From positions 62,001 through 126,000 of the forward strand of contig JAULBX010000002.1 of assembly GCA_032358255.1 (NCBI GenBank): a stretch of 64,000 bases of DNA, in the 5' to 3' direction. The translations under genes and the position numbers were made by a program. Below are positions 42,701 through 51,074 of this stretch, one piece after another. Position 1 is the stretch's first letter, and the number at the start of each line of letters is the position of its first letter. Source of the stretch: Heterotrichella gracilis (lineage: Eukaryota; Sar; Xanthophyceae; Tribonematales; Xanthonemataceae). The notes under the pieces are model-generated. The model was not told where the DNA came from. It did not search any database and saw only the letters and a list, made by a program, of their open reading frames with translations.

Positions 42701-43798
42701 ATGAGTAAACACTTAAAAATATTACATATTGAAGATAACCCTTCAGACGCAGGATTAATAGCGCGTCAGTTAAAACAAAGCGGTATTGATTTTACGATCA
42801 AAGTAGTTGAAACAAAAAATGATTATAGTACAGCTCTTAAAAATTATAACCCCGATATTATTTTATCCGACCACTCTTTACCACAATTTGATTCTATTGA
42901 AGCATTAAGTATTTACAACGAAAATAATTTTGAAATCCCTTTTATATTAATTACCGGTAGTGTATCTGAAGAATTTGCTATTAGATGCATTAAAGAAGGT
43001 GCTGATGATTATATTTTAAAGAACAATCTCGTGCGCCTTCCGTCAGCTATTAAGCAAGCGTTAAAAGCCAGAAGGATGGAGGCAGATAAACGTAAAGTAA
43101 ACATGGAGCTGGAAGCCACGAACAAAGAATTAAATACTTTTATTTATAAAGCTGCGCACGACCTCAGAGGGCCTTTATGTTCGATTATGGGTTTAACGAA
43201 GTTAGCTGATATGGAAGGAGAAAAGGAGAACTTTAAAGACTATATACATAAGATATCTGAAAGTACCTTAAAATTGGATGCAGTGCTACTGTCATTAATC
43301 GATGTCATGTCTATTAAAGATACACTACCTGTTCTATCAGAGATCGACCTTAAGTCTTTGATAGATATGGTAATAAAACGTCTTAAATATGTTGAAGGTT
43401 ATGAAGACGTAAAATTTAACTTGAGAATAGAAAATAAAAAAGGCTTTTTCTCAGATGAGTCGATCCTGAATTCGGTGCTTTACCATATTTTAGAAAATGG
43501 CATTAAATACCGCAATGTTTCACAACCGGGCGCTTATATTGATATCAAGGTTTCCGACATTGAAGCAGGAATAAAAATTGAAATTAAAGATAACGGCATT
43601 GGAATTGACGCTGAAATAAAAGATCGCATCTTTGAAATGTATTTTAGGGGTAACGAAGACTCGAAAGGTTCGGGCCTTGGTTTATATCTGGTGGCAAATG
43701 GTATTAAAAAACTTGGCGGCACGGTTGATGTTGAAAGTAAATTGAATAATGGCTGTGTTTTCACTATGACGTTACCATCGAATTTAAATATGACCTAA
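42701..43798 (+). CDS. Receiver-histidine kinase hybrid without PAS
   Basis: 365 residues. Receiver 5-125 with Asp57 (IILSDHSLPQFDS) and DDYILKNNLVRLP; a coiled linker; HisKA with FIYKAAHDLRGPLCSIMGL (His153); HATPase_c with LYHILENGIKYR, DNGIGIDAEIKDRIFEMYFR and GSGLGLYLV. It takes the same third position as the 34349 hybrid in the first block, but lacks the PAS domains. Confidence 0.92.
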   Translation: MSKHLKILHIEDNPSDAGLIARQLKQSGIDFTIKVVETKNDYSTALKNYNPDIILSDHSLPQFDSIEALSIYNENNFEIPFILITGSVSEEFAIRCIKEGADDYILKNNLVRLPSAIKQALKARRMEADKRKVNMELEATNKELNTFIYKAAHDLRGPLCSIMGLTKLADMEGEKENFKDYIHKISESTLKLDAVLLSLIDVMSIKDTLPVLSEIDLKSLIDMVIKRLKYVEGYEDVKFNLRIENKKGFFSDESILNSVLYHILENGIKYRNVSQPGAYIDIKVSDIEAGIKIEIKDNGIGIDAEIKDRIFEMYFRGNEDSKGSGLGLYLVANGIKKLGGTVDVESKLNNGCVFTMTLPSNLNMT

Positions 43799-43808
43799 TG
43801 CAGCAATC

Positions 43809-43916
43809 TTGAATCGGGAACTACAAATAATTTATATTGAAGATAATGATGACGATACAGGGTTTGCCTAAATAGAACTAAAAATAACCGACGATCTATT
43901 GATTGACCATCGGTAA
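43809..43916 (+). pseudogene. Decayed response-regulator remnant
   Basis: From a TTG at 43809 the frame reads LNRELQIIYIEDNDDDTGFA, then a stop at 43869, then continues IELKITDDLLID to a second stop at 43914. IYIEDNDDD is the first strand and acidic pocket of a receiver domain, and the rest fits helix 1; everything beyond, including the phospho-acceptor strand, is missing. It lies directly after the receiver-kinase hybrid, so the operon probably once had another receiver. The piece is short, so the call rests on one motif. Confidence 0.5.
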
Positions 43917-43941
43917 TAAGTAAATAAAAAAGATCTGCTTT

Positions 43942-44604
43942 TTAACTAATAAGCTTGGCCTGCATGGCAAACATTACAATACCAATAGTTGTTTTAGTAC
44001 CTATCTTAGTAAAGATATTTGTTTTGTGATTATCTACCGTTCTCGCACTTATAAAAAGTAATTCGCCAATTTCGCGATTCGTTTTTTGCTCGCAAATAAG
44101 TTTAATTATCTCTATCTCCCGCTCTGTTAAAGAAGCTGCTTTATTTAATAATTCAGGCGCTTTAAGATAACCGCTGTTACCTTTTATTATCGCTTGCGTT
44201 ATCTGATCGTTGTAATAATAACCTTTTTGCATAACAGAGTAAATAGCATCTACTACCGTCTCAACACTTTTATCTTTAGGCAAAAATCCATTGGCGCCTT
44301 TGTTCATAAGATCGAAAATAAACTCTTCTTCATTATGCATCGTTAAAATAATGATCTTAATATCAGGGTATTCTTTTTTTAACGCCAGGGTAGTTTCTAT
44401 ACCATTCATTTCAGGCATTTCAATATCCAGTAATACTAAATGCGGCATGGTTCGTTTTAACTGATTCAGAAGGTCTTTGCCATTCGACGCCTCAAGCACA
44501 ACCTCCATATCATTATAATCACCCAGTAAGGCAACAACACCTACACGGAATAGTTGATGATCGTCTACAACTGCAATTTTAATTAAAGGTGGTAGTTTTT
44601 TCAT
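43942..44604 (-). CDS. NarL/FixJ-type response regulator
   Basis: 220 residues. Receiver with VVDDH, Asp60 (HLVLLDIEMPEMNGIET), ILTMHNEEEF and GFLPKD; HTH LuxR domain at about 150-215 (LTEREIEIIKLICEQKTNREIGELLFISARTVDNHKTNIF). It is the DNA-binding output for the HisKA_3 kinase whose gene overlaps it by 4 bp. It is the only signalling operon in the 31-46 kb block with a DNA-binding regulator, which makes it a candidate for the factor that binds the palindrome arrays. Confidence 0.94.
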   Translation of the reverse strand: MKKLPPLIKIAVVDDHQLFRVGVVALLGDYNDMEVVLEASNGKDLLNQLKRTMPHLVLLDIEMPEMNGIETTLALKKEYPDIKIIILTMHNEEEFIFDLMNKGANGFLPKDKSVETVVDAIYSVMQKGYYYNDQITQAIIKGNSGYLKAPELLNKAASLTEREIEIIKLICEQKTNREIGELLFISARTVDNHKTNIFTKIGTKTTIGIVMFAMQAKLIS

Positions 44605-45407
44605 ATTAAAGGAGTTTTTATAATGACCTGGGCCTGTTTACCGTTTAGAATTGTAAAATCAATTTGCGCGTTTATCAACTGGGTACGGGTTAAAATACTT
44701 TTTAATCCAAGGCCAGTTGATGTTTCGGCAAATTTTTTGATCTGATCTGTTGTTATTCCCATACCGTTATGCAAGATACTTACAATTAAATTATCTTGTT
44801 TGTTTTCAATATTAATTTCTATAAGTGTAGGTTTTGCGTGTTTAACGGTATTATTTAGTATTTCTTTTACCAAACGGTATAACTGGATCTTTATTTTTTT
44901 ATCAAACTCTATGCTTTCCTGTTCTGAATGAAAAGTAATTTCCATTCCACCCGTTTTACTTATCTGATTACAAACTTCCTTAAGACCTTTTACAAATCCC
45001 ATATTAGTGAGCGTTGGCGGAAGTATATCGTTATAAATAGAGCGCACTGTCTCCATCGAATCGTCAATATTTTTATTGCTAGCCGCAATTATTTCGTCAA
45101 ACACCTCTTTTTTATCAATGTTCTTTTTAAGGCGACTGAGATTCATTTTAAGAACATTAAAGGTAATACCAATGTCATCGTGTAGGTTAACCGCAATTTT
45201 TACACGCTCCTGCTCAGCAATTTCGAGTGAAGCATCCAATAATTTTTTTTGATGTTTGTTCTCAGTATCAATTAACATGGTTTTATTGGCTAACATGCGC
45301 TTTTGATAAAGCGCTACAATAAACACTAAAAATAACACTAACACCAGTACACCCAGTGTTGAAATAATTATTAACGTATAGATATCTATTTGTCCCTTGT
45401 TTTCCAA
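44601..45407 (-). CDS. HisKA_3-type (NarX/DegS-like) histidine kinase
   Basis: 268 residues. One N-terminal span (about 10-34) with almost no periplasmic part; coiled linker; EQERVKIAVNLHDDIGITFN with His76; ATP-binding part with LVKEILNNTVKHAKPT, LHNGMGI and GLGLKSI. A kinase with so little sensing surface probably takes its input from the 7-TM protein, whose gene overlaps by 22 bp upstream. It overlaps the NarL-type regulator gene by 4 bp. Confidence 0.92.
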   Translation of the reverse strand: MENKGQIDIYTLIIISTLGVLVLVLFLVFIVALYQKRMLANKTMLIDTENKHQKKLLDASLEIAEQERVKIAVNLHDDIGITFNVLKMNLSRLKKNIDKKEVFDEIIAASNKNIDDSMETVRSIYNDILPPTLTNMGFVKGLKEVCNQISKTGGMEITFHSEQESIEFDKKIKIQLYRLVKEILNNTVKHAKPTLIEINIENKQDNLIVSILHNGMGITTDQIKKFAETSTGLGLKSILTRTQLINAQIDFTILNGKQAQVIIKTPLI

Positions 45408-46036
45408 AATCCTATGCTTAAAAATACATTATATAAAACATTAAAAAAAGTATGAATGACGGACCATAAAATACCATACTTAATTGGGTCTATACTCTCC
45501 ATATGGTTGCTGAAAACGAATAAAATCAAATTTCCAGAAAAATAAAATAAAACGGCTGTATTAATCCAGAAAACTGGCGTAGATAGCAGGTTATCAAAAA
45601 TTAAGTTTTTTAAGACATAATAAAAAAAGAACATTGAGTAAAAAATAAGGATAATAGATTCTACAGAAGCTGAAAAATTATTAACGGTATTTAATCCGTT
45701 TAATCTGCTATCCATGTACGCCACAATCAAAAAAATAGGTATAATTAAGTTAATCAACCAAGACTTAAAGAAGCTCTCGAAAAAAAAAGCATAAAAAAAA
45801 CTTATTAAAGCAAATTCGATAACTGTGAAGTAATGAAATATATATTGGTTATTTAAACCTAGCTTCGCGAAGATAATATTTGCTATTTCGACAATAATAT
45901 TTATCATTAATAACCAAAATATTGGGATCAACGGGCTATTAACTTTTCTATAATTAATTAATACAATTATAAATGGAATTAGACAAACGCTTGAAGAAGC
46001 AATTCCAATATAATATGTTATAAATTGTATATCCAT
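45386..46036 (-). CDS. Seven-span membrane protein coupled to a kinase
   Basis: 216 residues with seven predicted spans (about 5-28, 35-57, 64-88, 92-108, 122-142, 156-175, 187-210). No known family is recognised. It has no large soluble part. The 22-bp overlap with the kinase gene implies fixed stoichiometry, so it may be the sensing subunit for that kinase (inference). Confidence 0.75.
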   Translation of the reverse strand: MDIQFITYYIGIASSSVCLIPFIIVLINYRKVNSPLIPIFWLLMINIIVEIANIIFAKLGLNNQYIFHYFTVIEFALISFFYAFFFESFFKSWLINLIIPIFLIVAYMDSRLNGLNTVNNFSASVESIILIFYSMFFFYYVLKNLIFDNLLSTPVFWINTAVLFYFSGNLILFVFSNHMESIDPIKYGILWSVIHTFFNVLYNVFLSIGFWKTRDK

Positions 46037-46094
46037 TCCTAAGAAATAATTAAGGCGGCATATAGCCGCCTTAAAAATACATAAAGAAATATGA

Positions 46095-46409
46095 TTATCC
46101 GTTCAATGGACTACCGCTTGGAGGACACATCGTTGGACACGATATTCCACGCTCTGCCATTACACCGGTGTACATATCACTTTCATCTGCTTTAACGCCA
46201 ACTAAAACCAATACTTTTTCATCACGATCGTTTATTGCATGATAAATTCTGATACCAACACAATTGCTTTGTGCTAAAATTGCATTAATAGCGTCTTTTC
46301 CATAAAAATGGCTCCTCACCTGGCCCGGGTTGGCGTTGCGGTAATTTGCTGTCCATGCAGTGGCTTCTGCCAATGTAACATGGTGGTCTTCTCTTCCTGT
46401 AAAGCTCAT
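46095..46409 (-). CDS. Small conserved protein with C-terminal CPxxCP motif
   Basis: 104 residues, no signal peptide. TLAEATAWTANYRNANPGQV, RSHFYGKDAINAILAQSNCVGIRIYHA and KVLVLVGVKADESDMYTGVM form a compact alpha/beta domain; the tail ends GISCPTMCPPSGSPLNG. I recognise similar small proteins in other Bacteroidota, often next to a membrane protein of this kind, but no function is known to me. It lies 58 bp upstream of the 7-TM gene, so it may be part of that sensory operon. Confidence 0.75.
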   Translation of the reverse strand: MSFTGREDHHVTLAEATAWTANYRNANPGQVRSHFYGKDAINAILAQSNCVGIRIYHAINDRDEKVLVLVGVKADESDMYTGVMAERGISCPTMCPPSGSPLNG

Positions 46410-46546
46410 AAGTTTTGTTTTTTAGGTTAGTAATATTTTATGTTTACAATGTACTAAAAATGCTAAATAGCCTGCGTAAATCTGCAAACCGTTGAAAAAG
46501 TCAAACAGATGATTATTAATTGTTTAAGTACTTTTTAACATATCAA

Positions 46547-46633
46547 AATAGGTAAATTTACCTACCTTTTTTAAGTAAAATTACCTACCTATTTCCAGTA
46601 AAATTACCTATACAAAAAATAGGTAAATATACT
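46547..46633. promoter_or_regulatory. Array of four GGTAAATTTACC-type operators
   Basis: AATAGGTAAATTTACCTACC (46547-46566), AAGTAAAATTACCTACC (46573-46589), CAGTAAAATTACCTAT (46596-46611) and AATAGGTAAATATACT (46618-46633). Centres fall every 23-24 bp. The array lies 38 bp before the DUF3606 ATG and 138 bp before the minus-strand CPxxCP gene. The motif is that of the pair at 40317-40360. Confidence 0.7.
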
Positions 46634-46670
46634 CATTGTGCTTACCGTTATAATATCCGAACTTAGCCTA

Positions 46671-46865
46671 ATGCCACAGCTCTCAAATATAAAAGAAACA
46701 AAGATAAATCTTCATAATAAAGAAGCTATAAAAGATTGGAGCATTCTCTTGAATTGTGAAGAAGCAGATCTTATCCACGCCATCATGGTCATTGGCAACT
46801 CTGTTCAAATGGTTGATGATTTTTTAATTTTGAATCGTAAGAAAAAAACAGATCACTACTCCTGA
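46671..46865 (+). CDS. DUF3606 small protein
   Basis: 64 residues from the ATG at 46671 (MPQLSNIKETKINLHNKEAIKDW); a GTG at 46638 is less likely because it lies just 5 bp after the last operator. INLHNKEAIKDWSILLNCEEADLIHAIMVIGNSVQMVDDFL is the whole DUF3606 domain. Function unknown. Its control by the operator array is the most useful clue. Confidence 0.8.
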   Translation: MPQLSNIKETKINLHNKEAIKDWSILLNCEEADLIHAIMVIGNSVQMVDDFLILNRKKKTDHYS

Positions 46866-47156
46866 TCAAATCAAAACACTTTTCACAGTCCAGGCTTCTG
46901 GCTTTGCATTAAATAAAATTTTTGTCGCGCTCCAAACTGTATTAAATAGATCTGAGTTGCGATAGTTGTTTAAGTGTTCTTCGCTTTGCCATAAACTGTA
47001 TGTGAAAAAAATCTCCGGGTTATTTACATCCTGCAATAATTCTACCGAACTACAACCTTCAAAACCTTTTATCTTTTGCCAGTTGTTCTCAAAAATAGTT
47101 TTAAAGCTCTCAATATTTTCGGGCTTAAAACTCATTTTTACAATGCGCTTAATCAT
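46866..47156 (-). CDS. Antibiotic biosynthesis monooxygenase (ABM)-like protein
   Basis: 96 residues, one ferredoxin-like ABM domain: IVKMSFKPENIESFKTIFENNWQKIKGFEGCSSVELLQD and FFTYSLWQSEEHLNNYRNSDLF. Members include quinol monooxygenases and heme-degrading enzymes. The start lies 8 bp inside the gene upstream, so it is coupled to the SAM hydroxide adenosyltransferase. Confidence 0.82.
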   Translation of the reverse strand: MIKRIVKMSFKPENIESFKTIFENNWQKIKGFEGCSSVELLQDVNNPEIFFTYSLWQSEEHLNNYRNSDLFNTVWSATKILFNAKPEAWTVKSVLI

Positions 47157-47967
47157 AAAACTCTATTAATAAATTGAAATCAAATTTACTTCCAATATCA
47201 CGCGGGCATAACATGTTCAATGCACTCTTGCCGTTTACCGCTACTTCTAAATTACCAAAGCTGTTAAACAATACAAGCGGCTGCCCCTGCTTTACCTCAT
47301 CGTAAGTACTTACAATTTTATTAATGCGCGCGCCGGGTAATGTTATGCTAAAATTACGTTTACCAATAACCTCGTTAAATTGTTGCTCAGTAATATTGGT
47401 AATAATATTTCCAAAATCATCTACATAAATTCCTTTGCCTCTTAAAATATTTCCACTTACGAAACTTTCAAACTGAAAAGCTTTGTAATATTCTGCGGCA
47501 GGCATACTAATATCGTCTGCATTTTTTGTTTTTGAAATATGAATGGCAGTATCTACAAAAATATCTTTTAAAAAAAAGTGATGTCTGGCATTTTCATTAT
47601 AATACAGCTGATGAACCGGCTCGTTAAAATTAGAATCAATTAAAGAGAACAAACCATTATCCGGACAAATAATATACTGCCCTTTATATTTTGAAATTAA
47701 ATAACGTGTATTATCAATACCGGTTTGTTTATTTGCGTTGCCGCTATCGATAATAAATTTTACAGCCATTAAATGAATAGTGCCCTCCGGAAAATAAGGC
47801 AATGCATTTTTTAAAATAAATGCGGCGTCAGAAATATTATTGTCTTTAATATCACAACTCAGGTCAATGATCTTTACATCTGGCAATTGCGAAAAAAGTT
47901 TAGCCTTAACAATTGCTAAGTAGGGATCGCGGTAACCCAGATCGGTTGTTAAAGTAACAATGCTCAT
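47149..47967 (-). CDS. SAM hydroxide adenosyltransferase (DUF62 family)
   Basis: 272 residues. N-terminal VTLTTDLGYRDPYLAIVKAKL, which carries the conserved Asp and Thr; D-L-S-C-D-I-x-D-x-N; ICPDNGLFSLI; and the C-terminal VDDFGNIITNIT with the substrate-binding Asp/Asn pair. This family hydrolyses S-adenosylmethionine to adenosine and methionine. Relatives include fluorinase and chlorinase, but the halogenase loop is not evident. It is coupled to the ABM-like gene. Confidence 0.92.
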   Translation of the reverse strand: MSIVTLTTDLGYRDPYLAIVKAKLFSQLPDVKIIDLSCDIKDNNISDAAFILKNALPYFPEGTIHLMAVKFIIDSGNANKQTGIDNTRYLISKYKGQYIICPDNGLFSLIDSNFNEPVHQLYYNENARHHFFLKDIFVDTAIHISKTKNADDISMPAAEYYKAFQFESFVSGNILRGKGIYVDDFGNIITNITEQQFNEVIGKRNFSITLPGARINKIVSTYDEVKQGQPLVLFNSFGNLEVAVNGKSALNMLCPRDIGSKFDFNLLIEFYD

Positions 47968-48071
47968 TTGTTCAAAAGTAATTAATATTTGAAGGGCTAA
48001 ATTTTTTAAACTTGAAGAGAGATTAACAGGTTTATAAACAATAGCAGAATTTCTGTGTTTTTAAGAAGAAA

Positions 48072-49022
48072 ATGAACGAAAAAATTATAGCGCTTGATAG
48101 CGTTGAGCCGGTAGAGATATATGGGGTGAATGATGTGAAACTGAACATTATAAAAAAGCACTTTCCGAAATTAAAATTAATAGCCCGCGGCTACTCCTTA
48201 AAGGTAATGGGCGATAGCAATGAAATTACCCGCTTCGAAAAAAAACTCGATCTGATGGTAGATCATTACCACAAAAGCGGCATACTTACAGATACCGTTA
48301 TTGAGCGTCTTTTAGGGCAGAATGGTGATAATATACTTGAATCGAAGGAGGATGCCGCCAATAGCGATATTATTTTATTTGGCAATAATGGGCTGGTTGT
48401 AAAAGCCAAGACCGAAAACCAGCGCCGAATGCTGAACGCCATTGTGAAGAACGATATGATCTTCGCTGTTGGGCCGGCGGGTACAGGTAAAACCTATACT
48501 GCCGTTGCATTAGCGGTAAAAGCATTAAAGAATAAGGAAGTAAAACGTATTATTTTAACCCGTCCCGCTGTTGAGGCCGGCGAAAATTTAGGCTTTTTAC
48601 CCGGCGATCTGCAAGAAAAACTAGATCCATACATGCAGCCTTTGTATGATGCATTAAATGATATGATTCCCGGCGATAAACTAAACCAATATATTGAGAA
48701 CAGGATCATACAAATTGCACCATTAGCTTTTATGCGCGGACGTACTTTAGATAACGCTTTTGTTATTTTAGATGAGGCTCAAAACACAACTGAGAGCCAA
48801 ATGAAAATGTTCCTTACACGTATGGGTTCTAACGCCAAGTTTATTGTAACAGGTGACGTAACGCAAATAGATCTGCCAAGTAAACAACCAAGCGGTTTAG
48901 TGCAGGCAATACGTTATTTAAAAAAGGTAGAAGGTATTAGTATTATTGAATTGGATAATACCGATGTGATCCGTCATAAATTGGTGAAAGCCATTATTGA
49001 GAGTTACGAGAGTAACAAGTAA
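48072..49022 (+). CDS. phoH: PhoH-like ATPase
   Basis: 316 residues. N-terminal KH-like region to about 110, then the P-loop GPAGTGKT (134-141), RPAVEAGENLGFLPGDLQEKLDPYMQPLYDAL, Walker B AFVILDEAQNTT and the Gln/Arg region TGDVTQIDLPSKQPSG. This is the YbeZ branch of PhoH proteins, linked to ribosome or RNA maturation together with YbeY. It is divergent from the SAM hydrolase gene. Confidence 0.94.
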   Translation: MNEKIIALDSVEPVEIYGVNDVKLNIIKKHFPKLKLIARGYSLKVMGDSNEITRFEKKLDLMVDHYHKSGILTDTVIERLLGQNGDNILESKEDAANSDIILFGNNGLVVKAKTENQRRMLNAIVKNDMIFAVGPAGTGKTYTAVALAVKALKNKEVKRIILTRPAVEAGENLGFLPGDLQEKLDPYMQPLYDALNDMIPGDKLNQYIENRIIQIAPLAFMRGRTLDNAFVILDEAQNTTESQMKMFLTRMGSNAKFIVTGDVTQIDLPSKQPSGLVQAIRYLKKVEGISIIELDNTDVIRHKLVKAIIESYESNK

Positions 49023-49039
49023 AAACTGCTGAACGATCC

Positions 49040-49126
49040 AACCACAAAGGGCACCAGGATGAAACTAAATGCGCCAAGAAAAATTTTCTTTGTGACCTTT
49101 GCGCCTTCTTCGTGAGCTTTGTGGTT
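49040..49126. repeat. Dispersed AACCACAAAG palindrome, copy 2
   Basis: Arms AACCACAAAG (49040-49049) and CTTTGTGGTT (49117-49126). The middle GCGCCAAGAAAAATTTTCTT continues into a second imperfect stem with TTTGCGCC. It lies between the convergent phoH and SpoIIE-type genes. Confidence 0.8.
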
Positions 49127-49131
49127 AAAGA

Positions 49132-50895
49132 TCAAAACCTTATTCCTATCAACAGCATATCATCTGTTTGCTCGAAGTTATGTTGCCAGTCACTCAATTC
49201 TTTTTCAATGCGTTTACCCTGCTCTTTCATAGAGAGTGGTTGGATCTCAATTAAAAGGTCTCTAAAACGTTTGATCATGAATTTTTTTCCATCAGTTCCG
49301 CCAAACTGATCTTGCAAACCATCAGAGAACATATACAAGGTATCTGTTGGGTTAACTTTAATTTTATGTTCTGCAAACGTTTTATCCAAATTATGTCCAA
49401 AACTCCCTATAGGAGATTTGTTTCCTTTTATTTCTATTAGTTCTCCTTTTTTAAATAAATACAAAGGCCTTTTTGCGCCTGCAAACGTAATTTCGTTCTT
49501 GCTTATTTTATAACGGCAAATAGCTGCATCCATGCCATCGTTAGTAATTACATTGCCGCTTTGTTTTAAAGTTTCGTGCAATCGTTTATCTAATTGTGTC
49601 AATACTTGTGCAGGGCTTGTGATATCAGAAAAATTAACGATCTGATTCATTAATGAGTTTCCAATTACGGTCATAAATGCGCCAGGCACACCGTGCCCGG
49701 TACAATCAAGAGCTGCTATAACAGCTTCATCGCCTTTTTGCGAGAACCAGTAAAAATCGCCACAGACTACGTCTTTTGGTTTATAAAAAACAAAAGAGTT
49801 AGAAAAAACATTAGCAATAGTTTCGTCTGCAGGTAAAATAGATTCCTGGATCTTTTTAGCATAATTAATACTTTCACGAATTTCGCGATAAGCGTGTTCC
49901 AGCTTGGCGCTTTTTTCCGTAACCTCCGAAGTACGCAGACGCACCTGCTCCTCCATGTTCTCGGAATAAGAAAGCAAACTATCGCGCATGTTTATCAATG
50001 CATTGCCTAAAAGATCGTTCTCGCTTAATTTATCGTAATGCGCTTTTAAATTTCCTTTACCAATTTCGTTTGCAAAAACCGAGGTCTGCGTGAAACTGTC
50101 GGATAACGCGTTTACAGAAGACACCATTTCCCCAATAACATTTTTTTTGGCTTCCAGTTTTTCATTTGGCAATTCGCCTTTACCCAATTGCTGAATGATG
50201 TTCTTCATTCTTAATACCGGCTTGCGAATACCACCCGAAATAAAAGAAACAGCGGCCATAATAAAAACAAATAATCCAATAGACGAAAGCAACATGAAAG
50301 TTGTCATCCTGTCTGAGTCTTTTTGAATCTCGGCTTTCATTTTAAAAGCTGTTTCGCGGTTGCGGTGAATAATACCTTTTAATTGCGATTTAATTGCTTG
50401 GGTTCTTGGTAAGATCTCGCTTTCAACCAGCTCTTCACATCTAAATTTCTTTTGTGCATTTTCATAATCATCAAAAGAAACAAGGGTTTTCATGATCTCT
50501 TTTTCAACTTGTTCTAATTTAAAGATCTTTAAGAATACATCCACCAGGCTGTCTGCATCTGCTTTTGTATTTAATTTTAATAACTGATTATCCAATCGCT
50601 TTTTAATAGCGGGATATTGAGTTTTTTGTAACGAATCTAGATTTTTTTTGTCATCAATGCTATTTTGAAGATATACCCAGTTTGTAGAATACATTTTTGA
50701 TTCTGTCACAATTAGGTTCAGCTTTTCCAATGCCTCAATATAAGGATTGATCACCTCCGTCATCTGAGCAATAGTAGCTTTATCTTTGCGAATGATGTAA
50801 TAATTGAAACAAACATTAGTAATTACGATCACAATTACTAAAGCAAAAGTAAAAGTTATTTTAGGGAAGCCTGTATTAAAAAAACCAAGTTTCAT
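49132..50895 (-). CDS. HAMP-domain SpoIIE-type (PP2C) phosphatase sensor
   Basis: 587 residues. N-terminal span (about 12-32), a periplasmic four-helix bundle up to 200, a second span at 205-228, HAMP at about 230-285, a second HAMP-like/coiled region to 345 (ENMEEQVRLRTSEVTEKSAK), then a SpoIIE/PP2C domain: AKKIQESILPADETI, PKDVVCGDFYWF, ALDCTGHGVPGAFMT, TDGMDAAICRY, and DTLYMFSDGLQDQFGG, with metal-binding Asp residues. It should dephosphorylate a Ser/Thr target, usually an anti-sigma antagonist of the STAS type. It is divergent from the TonB receptor/YfiR pair. Confidence 0.92.
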   Translation of the reverse strand: MKLGFFNTGFPKITFTFALVIVIVITNVCFNYYIIRKDKATIAQMTEVINPYIEALEKLNLIVTESKMYSTNWVYLQNSIDDKKNLDSLQKTQYPAIKKRLDNQLLKLNTKADADSLVDVFLKIFKLEQVEKEIMKTLVSFDDYENAQKKFRCEELVESEILPRTQAIKSQLKGIIHRNRETAFKMKAEIQKDSDRMTTFMLLSSIGLFVFIMAAVSFISGGIRKPVLRMKNIIQQLGKGELPNEKLEAKKNVIGEMVSSVNALSDSFTQTSVFANEIGKGNLKAHYDKLSENDLLGNALINMRDSLLSYSENMEEQVRLRTSEVTEKSAKLEHAYREIRESINYAKKIQESILPADETIANVFSNSFVFYKPKDVVCGDFYWFSQKGDEAVIAALDCTGHGVPGAFMTVIGNSLMNQIVNFSDITSPAQVLTQLDKRLHETLKQSGNVITNDGMDAAICRYKISKNEITFAGAKRPLYLFKKGELIEIKGNKSPIGSFGHNLDKTFAEHKIKVNPTDTLYMFSDGLQDQFGGTDGKKFMIKRFRDLLIEIQPLSMKEQGKRIEKELSDWQHNFEQTDDMLLIGIRF

Positions 50896-51074
50896 TTTTG
50901 TTTGGGAACTGCAAATCTTTACAAAATGTGCAGCTATACTTACAAATATATCAAATAATGTTACATTTTAAGATGCAATAAGCGTTTAGATAGGATTATT
51001 TTTAATTTCTAAATATATTTTTTATCTTTCCGTTTATTCAACCCTTTAAGATATTATTAATAGCGGCTTTTTTA

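Noticed and set aside
46095-46409. RiPP precursor because of the CPxxCP tail
   Set aside because: The protein has a full conserved alpha/beta domain and there is no radical-SAM, lanthionine or protease gene beside it.
46547-46633. CRISPR-like array
   Set aside because: Repeats are palindromic 16-20 bp sites with 3-7 bp between them; there are no spacers of normal length and no cas genes.
50896-51035. Cobalamin riboswitch before the TonB receptor
   Set aside because: The 140-bp gap is too short and has no B12-box-like sequence or stable multi-stem fold that I can see.
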